From CAKSHC01 sp045595395 (GTDB lineage: Bacteria; Bacillota; Clostridia; Oscillospirales; UMGS1783): a DNA stretch of 64,000 bases. The notes below the pieces were generated by a model. It made no database searches, was not told the DNA's origin, and worked only from the letters and a program-made list of their open reading frames with translations. Positions 60,142-64,000 of the stretch are shown piece by piece. The translations under genes and the position numbers were made by a program. The first letter of the stretch is position 1. Every line of letters starts with the position of its first letter. The DNA is taken from positions 49,886 through 113,885 of the forward strand of contig JAZOAH010000008.1 in NCBI GenBank assembly GCA_045595395.1, written 5' to 3'.

Positions 60142-60163
60142 AATTTCATATGAAATTCATATG
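60142..60163. promoter_or_regulatory. Overlapping palindromes in the sigE-sigG gap
   Basis: AATTTCATATGAAATT (60142-60157) is a perfect 16-bp palindrome. It overlaps CATATGAA-A-TTCATATG (60147-60163), a second perfect palindrome. Both lie 20-41 nt before the sigG start codon, where a regulator could block transcription or translation. The half-site AATTTCAT equals the arms of the gph/carD repeat (35998-36026). Confidence 0.45.
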
Positions 60164-60178
60164 TAATGGGCCATATGG

Positions 60179-60883
60179 TCAAGAGATCTGCTCGATCTCC
60201 CACTTTAGCTGTTGAAGGATCTTCTTTTCCAGCCGAGATATGTACGATTGCGAAATGTGCAATTCATCGGCAACCTCTCGTTGGGTACGCTCCTTTTCAC
60301 CGCATAATCCAAACCGCATACGAATGATGCATTTTTCCCTCTCGTTCAGCTTTTCCATCGCTTCAAAGAGCATGCTTTTTTCAATTTCCGATTCAATGTT
60401 ACGGTTGACCGTATCGGGATCGGTACCAAGAATATCGGAAAGCAGCAATTCATTGCCGTCCCAATCGACATTAAGCGGCTCTTCAATGGATACTTCGGTA
60501 CGCACATTCGTGTTTTTGCGCAAAAACATCAAGATCTCATTTTCAATACAACGAGAGGCATAGGTCGCCAACTTAATGCTCTTGCTTTTACGAAAGGTGT
60601 TGACAGCTTTGATCAGTCCGATCGTACCGATCGAGATCAGATCTTCTATGTTGATGCCGGTATTTTCAAATTTTTTGGCAATGTAAACCACCAGCCGAAG
60701 GTTATGCTCCACCAATTTACTGCGCGCATAAGGATCGTCATATTGCAGCAGTTCGGTTAATTCATCCTCGGCCTCACGAGTCAAAGGCGCAGGCAGAACA
60801 TCAGAGCCATTTATATAGTGGACACTCCCCACACGGAATATGCGATGGATTACCATATATATTTTTTTAATCCAATTTTTCAC
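60179..60883 (-). CDS. sigE: RNA polymerase mother-cell sigma factor SigE (pro-protein)
   Basis: SigE is the early mother-cell sigma factor. The 234-residue protein starts with a hydrophobic/basic pro-sequence (MKNWIKKIYMVIHRIFR) that keeps it at the membrane until cleavage by SpoIIGA. Region 2 reads EDLISIGTIGLIKAVNTFRKSKSIKLATYASRCIENEILMFLR. Region 4 has TQREVADELHISQSYISRLEKKIL. It overlaps the spoIIGA stop by 17 nt, so production of the factor and its protease is coupled. Confidence 0.97.
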   Translation of the reverse strand: MKNWIKKIYMVIHRIFRVGSVHYINGSDVLPAPLTREAEDELTELLQYDDPYARSKLVEHNLRLVVYIAKKFENTGINIEDLISIGTIGLIKAVNTFRKSKSIKLATYASRCIENEILMFLRKNTNVRTEVSIEEPLNVDWDGNELLLSDILGTDPDTVNRNIESEIEKSMLFEAMEKLNEREKCIIRMRFGLCGEKERTQREVADELHISQSYISRLEKKILQQLKWEIEQIS

Positions 60884-61754
60884 AGCCCTCTGCCTCCTTA
60901 AATATCAGCGGCGAAAGCAGAAGCCCGATATCTCCCAGGTCTGTCTTGCTTACCGCAATCAATATATTATGTATGACGATTTTCTTCCCGTTATATTGTA
61001 AGGATATCGAGTCGGGTCGAAACGCCGATAATACTCCCTCACCCGTGGCCGTTTTACACATCACCAGCCGCAGTCTATTCTGATAGCAGGGCTCAATGCT
61101 CGACACATCACCGCACGTCATAAAATCATTCATATGTTCGGGCAATAGTTTTTTCAACTGCTTGTGCCCGGCCAACATCACAGGAGCCCCTGTGACGGTA
61201 TCAACCATCGTGTTTCCCGTATCAACTTTGGCCAATATGGTAATCTGCCGATCAAGAAACGTCACGGTTACCTCATATTCCGTCCCCGCACCGATCACAT
61301 GAACAAACGCTCTGGATACCAACGCCATAATACCGAAGCAAACACCCGAAACACACAACAGAGCAAAGACAGGAATGTCAATATACAGGACATTATTATT
61401 AAAAACAACAACACTACCCACATCCGCATACCGATAGATCAAATAGAAGACGCCGGCGAAAACACAAGCACTCAGCAAGGTCGATGCGGCATTTTTAACA
61501 TAGTCAAGCGCCGTCACATATCCCATAACCAGCCACGCACACAGCAAATATAACAAGACAGCTGCCGCATTATAAAGAATCGGCGAAATATCAGAAAAGA
61601 AAACGGCACAGGAATATACCGCACCGATAGCCGCCGCACATAGGATCCGCCACCATATCAATTTCTTTCGCCTCAGCAGACAGGCAGACGCATATAACAT
61701 CATATTTACGATCAAGTTCACAAAAAATAATACGTCTATATAAACCGTTGTCAT
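60867..61754 (-). CDS. spoIIGA: Sigma-E processing peptidase SpoIIGA
   Basis: SpoIIGA is an aspartic protease that activates pro-SigE. The N-terminal half has five predicted transmembrane helices (begins MTTVYIDVLFFVNLIVNM). The soluble C-terminal half has the catalytic VDTGNTMVDTVTGAPVMLA at about residue 173, and LLPLIFKE-like end. The length of 295 residues is typical. AGGTGGGCAG is the ribosome binding site. It leads the spoIIG operon from a promoter with wide spacing. Confidence 0.95.
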   Translation of the reverse strand: MTTVYIDVLFFVNLIVNMMLYASACLLRRKKLIWWRILCAAAIGAVYSCAVFFSDISPILYNAAAVLLYLLCAWLVMGYVTALDYVKNAASTLLSACVFAGVFYLIYRYADVGSVVVFNNNVLYIDIPVFALLCVSGVCFGIMALVSRAFVHVIGAGTEYEVTVTFLDRQITILAKVDTGNTMVDTVTGAPVMLAGHKQLKKLLPEHMNDFMTCGDVSSIEPCYQNRLRLVMCKTATGEGVLSAFRPDSISLQYNGKKIVIHNILIAVSKTDLGDIGLLLSPLIFKEAEGCEKLD

Positions 61755-61779
61755 CTGCCCACCTGCCGTTTCACCCCCT

Positions 61780-61812
61780 ATTATACGACCGGCTCCCTGC
61801 GTAAATTGTCTA
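61780..61812 (-). promoter_or_regulatory. spoIIG promoter with abnormal spacing and a Spo0A-box-like overlap
   Basis: On the minus strand a perfect TATAAT (61785-61780) is preceded by TAGACA (61812-61807) at 21 nt instead of 17. The plus strand across the -35 reads TTGTCTAAA, one mismatch from the Spo0A box core TGTCGAA. The B. subtilis spoIIG promoter has 22-nt spacing and needs Spo0A, so the resemblance is meaningful. Confidence 0.6.
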
Positions 61813-61870
61813 AACCAATCAGCACAAAAAGCTTTTCAAAAAAATACTGTAATATTATGAAAAATTTAGG

Positions 61871-61900
61871 TTGACAATAGCCTCGCGGTTATGCTATTAT
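61871..61900 (+). promoter_or_regulatory. Sigma-A promoter of the tRNA-Gly-Arg-His operon
   Basis: TTGACA (61871-61876), an 18-nt spacer and TATTAT (61895-61900) with TGC before it. The spoIIG promoter is back-to-back with it across the gap 61755-61926, which contains no gene. Confidence 0.75.
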
Positions 61901-61926
61901 AATTTGGCACCGACATGAAATAGCGC

Positions 61927-62000
61927 GCGGGTGTAGTTCAGTGGTAGAATTCCAGCCTTCCAAGCTGGTTATGTGGGTTCGATTCCCATCACCCGCTCCA
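61927..62000 (+). tRNA. tRNA-Gly (anticodon TCC)
   Basis: The acceptor arm pairs GCGGGTG with CACCCGC, followed by T and an encoded CCA. The anticodon arm is CCAGC-CTTCCAA-GCTGG and the T-arm contains GGTTCGATTCC. All four arms fold. Confidence 0.97.
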
Positions 62001-62012
62001 CACTTTCAGCTT

Positions 62013-62089
<77 letters not shown>

Positions 62090-62116
62090 TTTCTTTCTTT
62101 GTAATCTAACATATAT

Positions 62117-62194
62117 GGTGATTGTAGCTTAGTTGGTTAAAGCGCCAGATTGTGGCTCTGGAGACCGTGGGTTCGAGTCCCATCTTTCACCCCA
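62117..62194 (+). tRNA. tRNA-His (anticodon GTG) with two acceptor-stem mismatches
   Basis: It carries the extra 5' G (G-1) opposite C73 and the anticodon loop TTGTGGC. The acceptor stem reads GTGATTG against CTTTCAC, leaving U5·U68 and U6·U67 as tandem mismatches. The D-, anticodon and T-arms pair normally, CCA is encoded, and a terminator follows. Confidence 0.9.
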
Positions 62195-62197
62195 TCC

Positions 62198-62231
62198 TTC
62201 CGAGTGCCGTTTGGCACTCGGAAATTTTTTT
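62198..62231 (+). terminator. Terminator of the tRNA operon
   Basis: TTCCGAGTGCC (62198-62208) and GGCACTCGGAA (62213-62223) form an 11-bp stem with a GTTT loop, followed by ATTTTTTT. Confidence 0.95.
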
Positions 62232-62241
62232 ATAAACCCTA

Positions 62242-62270
62242 TTGACAAATGATCTTTAATGGAATATAAT
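62242..62270 (+). promoter_or_regulatory. Sigma-A promoter of perR-rubrerythrin
   Basis: TTGACA (62242-62247), a 17-nt spacer and a perfect TATAAT (62265-62270). Around the -10, TATAATGCTAATAGA loosely resembles a PerR box (TTATAATnATTATAA), so autoregulation is possible but not shown. Confidence 0.8.
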
Positions 62271-62304
62271 GCTAATAGAAAATAATTTCATTAAGGAGAT
62301 TTGC

Positions 62305-62691
62305 ATGAGTGACGTCAGAAACACGGTGCAGCGAAAGCTAGTGTTGGACGCCGTAAAAACACTTGCCAACCATCCTACCCCCGAAGAGGTTTATCTGCAT
62401 ATTCATAAAACCCATCCGACGATCAGCAAAAGCACGGTCTATCGCAATCTTCATTATTTATGCGATATCGGCGAACTGCTTCACCTACCCGTGCCCGATG
62501 CTGCCGACCATGTCGACCATCAAACCCATCCGCATCTGCATTGCATTTGCCGCCAATGCAAAAGCGTGTTTGATGCGCAGGAAATAAAAACCGAACTCCC
62601 CCTTCCTGTCGACACAAAAGAATTCCAATATGAAAAATGCTATGTATTTTTCTCAGGAATTTGCTCAAACTGCTCCCATATAGATAAATAA
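62305..62691 (+). CDS. perR: Fur family peroxide-response regulator PerR
   Basis: The product is a 128-residue metal-dependent repressor. The winged-helix domain includes HPTPEEVYLHIHKTHPTISKSTVYRNLHYLCDIGELL. The metal-sensing region has DHVDHQTHPHLHCICRQCKSVFD. The structural zinc cysteines are CICRQC and CSNC near the end. PerR is favoured over Fur because it is cotranscribed with rubrerythrin, a peroxide-reducing enzyme. I chose ATG 62305 because TAAGGAGA precedes it; a start at 62269 would lie within the promoter. Confidence 0.9.
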   Translation: MSDVRNTVQRKLVLDAVKTLANHPTPEEVYLHIHKTHPTISKSTVYRNLHYLCDIGELLHLPVPDAADHVDHQTHPHLHCICRQCKSVFDAQEIKTELPLPVDTKEFQYEKCYVFFSGICSNCSHIDK

Positions 62692-62716
62692 AATATATTT
62701 TTGTGAGGTAACAAAC

Positions 62717-63259
62717 ATGAAAGAACTCAAGGGAACCAGAACCGAAGCCAACCTGATGGCTGCCTTTGCCGGCGAATCTCAGGCCCGCAACAAGTACACC
62801 TACTACGCATCCAAAGCCAAGAAGGACGGCTATGTCCAGATCGCCAAGATCTTCGAGGAGACGGCCAACAACGAAAAAGAGCATGCTAAGCTGTGGTTTA
62901 AGCTTCTGCATGACGGCGAAGTCCCCACCACCGCAACCAACCTGCTCGACGCCGCTGAGGGCGAAAATTTTGAGTGGACCGATATGTATGCCGGCTTTGC
63001 CAAAGAAGCCAAGGAAGAAGGCTTCGACACCATCGCTTACCTGTTTGAGGCGGTTGCTAAGATCGAGAAAGAGCATGAAGAGCGTTATCGTAAGCTGCTG
63101 GCTAATGTTGAAAACGGTCTGGTGTTCAGCCGCGATGGCGACATGATCTGGCAGTGCTCCAACTGCGGCCACATTGTTGTCGGCAAGAACGCTCCCGAGC
63201 TTTGCCCCGTCTGCAAACATCCCAAGGCCTATTTCGAAATCAAGGCTGAAAATTATTAA
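62717..63259 (+). CDS. rbr: Rubrerythrin
   Basis: Rubrerythrin reduces hydrogen peroxide in anaerobes. The diiron four-helix domain has AGESQARNKYTYYASKA, EETANNEKEHAKLWF and FEAVAKIEKEHEERY, with the ExxH pairs. The C-terminal rubredoxin-like domain is WQCSNCGHIVVGKNAPELCPVCKHPKAYF, which holds the FeS4 site. The length of 180 residues is typical. GTGAGGT is the ribosome binding site, 25 nt after perR, indicating one operon under PerR control. Codon use is strongly biased, as in highly expressed genes. Confidence 0.97.
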   Translation: MKELKGTRTEANLMAAFAGESQARNKYTYYASKAKKDGYVQIAKIFEETANNEKEHAKLWFKLLHDGEVPTTATNLLDAAEGENFEWTDMYAGFAKEAKEEGFDTIAYLFEAVAKIEKEHEERYRKLLANVENGLVFSRDGDMIWQCSNCGHIVVGKNAPELCPVCKHPKAYFEIKAENY

Positions 63260-63263
63260 AACC

Positions 63264-63299
63264 AAAAACGGACGCAGATTATACTGCGTCCGTTTTTTA
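63264..63299 (+). terminator. Terminator after rubrerythrin
   Basis: AAAAACGGACGCAG (63264-63277) and CTGCGTCCGTTTTT (63284-63297) form a 14-bp stem with an ATTATA loop and a T-tail. Confidence 0.95.
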
Positions 63300-63347
63300 T
63301 TATCCACCCAAGGCAAGGTTTTTGTCGTTTTTGCGTATACGCTTACG

Positions 63348-63500
63348 GTGAAATAATTTACTAGGTAAATTGTGAAATTTGATGCTGACGCATCAAGTGA
63401 AATGCAATCCACCCACTCGCCGTCGAGGCGAATTTCACACGCCGCAGGCGTATTTCACATTGCGAAGCAATATTTCACCCACCCGCAAGGGTGGATTTAG
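63348..63500. repeat. Mosaic of six micro-hairpins separated by GTGAAAT / ATTTCAC boxes
   Basis: Three GTGAAAT boxes (63348, 63372, 63397) alternate with hairpins AATTTAC-TAG-GTAAATT and TTGATGC-TGAC-GCATCAA. A 13-nt link follows. Then TCGCC-GTCGA-GGCGA, ACGCC-GCA-GGCGT and ATTGC-GAA-GCAAT are each followed by an ATTTCAC box (63432, 63452, 63472). The last hairpin is CCACCC-GCAA-GGGTGG (63479-63494), followed by a degenerate ATTTAG. The forward and reverse boxes are complementary, so the whole element can fold into one branched structure. It lies between two convergent operons. Confidence 0.85.
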
Positions 63501-63503
63501 TTG

Positions 63504-63537
63504 AAAAAAGACCCTGTCTTTCGACAAGGTCTTTTTT
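63504..63537. terminator. Terminator of the leftward tRNA operon
   Basis: AAAAAAGACC-C-TGTC (63504-63518) pairs with GACA-A-GGTCTTTTTT (63523-63537) around a TTTC loop, with one C·A mismatch. It lies just past the CCA end of the tRNA-Trp sequence on the minus strand. Confidence 0.9.
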
Positions 63538-63538
63538 C

Positions 63539-63728
63539 TGGCAGGGGCAGAAGGGCTCGTTTGCCCTCTTGCGGTAACGCGGCTCTGCCATCGGCGGTAA
63601 AACCGCCTTGTCAATCGCGGACCGCTACGCCAAGCCTTTCTCCGTGCATCCGCCACCGGCGACGGTCGAAAGCCTTGCCCGGCACGCGGTTTTGGAGACC
63701 GCCGCTCTACCAATTGAGCTATACCCCT
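63539..63728 (-). pseudogene. tRNA-Trp (anticodon CCA) interrupted by about 114 bp in the T-arm
   Basis: Read on the minus strand from 63728, AGGGGTA starts a normal tRNA-Trp. The D-arm reads GCTCAATTGGTAGAGC, the anticodon arm GCGGT-CTCCAAA-ACCGC and the variable loop GTGCC. The T-arm does not follow. The matching 3' acceptor strand TGCCCCT plus GCCA (63549-63539) occurs only 114 nt later than expected. GGGCAA (TTGCCC on plus, 63675-63680 and 63561-63566) is directly repeated at both ends, and removing one repeat unit gives exactly 76 nt. The insert is GC-rich and full of short hairpins such as GGCGG-TTTTA-CCGCC. Restored T-arm pairing would be poor, so it is probably a pseudogene or needs unusual processing. 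Confidence 0.6.
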
Positions 63729-63763
63729 ATACGATATATATGAAAGCGAATTGCTTTACTTTA

Positions 63764-63840
63764 TGGTGGGCCTTCAGGGATTCGAACCCGGGACGATCCG
63801 GTTATGAGCCGGAGGCTCTAACCAACTGAGCTAAAGGCCC
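63764..63840 (-). tRNA. tRNA with anticodon CAT (elongator Met or lysidine-type Ile2)
   Basis: Acceptor GGGCCTT pairs with AAGGCCC, then A and encoded CCA. The anticodon loop is CTCATAA and the T-arm contains GGTTCGAATCC. It is not initiator tRNA, which has a mismatched first pair. Elongator Met and Ile(CAT) cannot be told apart with certainty by eye. Confidence 0.93.
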
Positions 63841-63878
63841 ATTTTGGGTACAGACCTTTAATGGCCGTCACAAGTGGT

Positions 63879-63907
63879 ATAATACCACCTTTCCCCCGCC
63901 TTGTCAA
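63879..63907 (-). promoter_or_regulatory. Sigma-A promoter of the leftward tRNA operon
   Basis: On the minus strand a perfect TTGACA (63907-63902), a 17-nt spacer and TATTAT (63884-63879). It reads into tRNA(CAT) and the interrupted tRNA-Trp. Confidence 0.82.
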
Positions 63908-63974
63908 CCTCTTTTTTCATTTTTTCTCCAAACAACTACCTAAAATAATTTTGTATTTATTTTTGCGAAATACC

Positions 63975-64000
63975 TTGACAGGCGAGGTACTTCGTGTTAT
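63975..64000 (+). promoter_or_regulatory. Start of a rightward promoter cut by the window edge
   Basis: A perfect TTGACA (63975-63980) is followed by exactly 17 nt and TAT at the last three bases of the window. A further transcription unit begins beyond it. The 34-nt AT-rich stretch before it is non-coding. Confidence 0.5.

Noticed and set aside
63348..63500. A CRISPR array
   Set aside because: The constant part is only 7 nt and changes orientation midway. The variable parts are palindromes, and no cas gene is near.

Overview
The window reads as the chromosome of a spore-forming, anaerobic Firmicute of the class Clostridia. An Oscillospirales-type organism is my inference from gene content and order; no rRNA gene is present to confirm it. 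The sporulation genes are spoIIGA-sigE-sigG, a dipicolinate synthase pair (dpaA-dpaB) and yunB. An anaerobic lifestyle fits perR-rubrerythrin and a short aconitase/isocitrate dehydrogenase branch. The Firmicute gene neighbourhoods ffs-dnaX-ybaB-recR, divIVA-ylmH-yggT-sepF-ylmE and miaB-ylbF-mutS-mutL-miaA are all conserved.

Positions 1-~3090 are different: a T-rich Gokushovirinae (Microviridae, ssDNA phage) segment. It holds the C-terminal part of the major capsid protein VP1, a 50-aa ORF, the DNA pilot protein VP2 and the rolling-circle replication protein VP4. It runs directly into the host prmA gene, so it is either an integrated microvirus or an assembly junction. Between VP2 and VP4 lies a convergent, minus-strand 43-aa membrane-protein ORF with its own ribosome binding site, plus a perfect 14-bp stem-loop just before VP4.

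3.1-26 kb: prmA, then a leftward block of translation, tRNA-modification and cofactor genes (aminopeptidase, coaE, Sua5, prfA, a DUF951 gene), a divergent ruvX that appears leaderless, a split TSUP transporter, and an acn-icd-lepA-hemW operon. Next is polA-ywlE-rimI-tsaD, and then a rightward rlmB with a large membrane protein that looks like a P-type ATPase without its catalytic motifs. The dipicolinate genes and an unknown gene with its own promoter follow.

26-46 kb: folD-lgt, an M16 peptidase pair (ymfH/ymfF), yitT, mrnC-recR-ybaB-dnaX behind the SRP RNA, rpe-gph, carD-ispD-ispF, pduL, a secreted SGNH hydrolase, ligA, yunB, a GME-fold-like protein, and a MacA/MacB-like pair with no ATPase gene. 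A TPP riboswitch controls thiT.

46-62 kb: rluD-lspA, the cell-division-associated cluster, the mismatch-repair/tRNA-modification cluster, and the spoIIG operon. The right end carries tRNA-Gly, -Arg and -His, perR-rubrerythrin, a mosaic of six micro-hairpins separated by GTGAAAT/ATTTCAC boxes, and a leftward tRNA operon. In that operon tRNA-Trp is interrupted in its T-arm by about 114 bp. The window ends inside a further rightward promoter.
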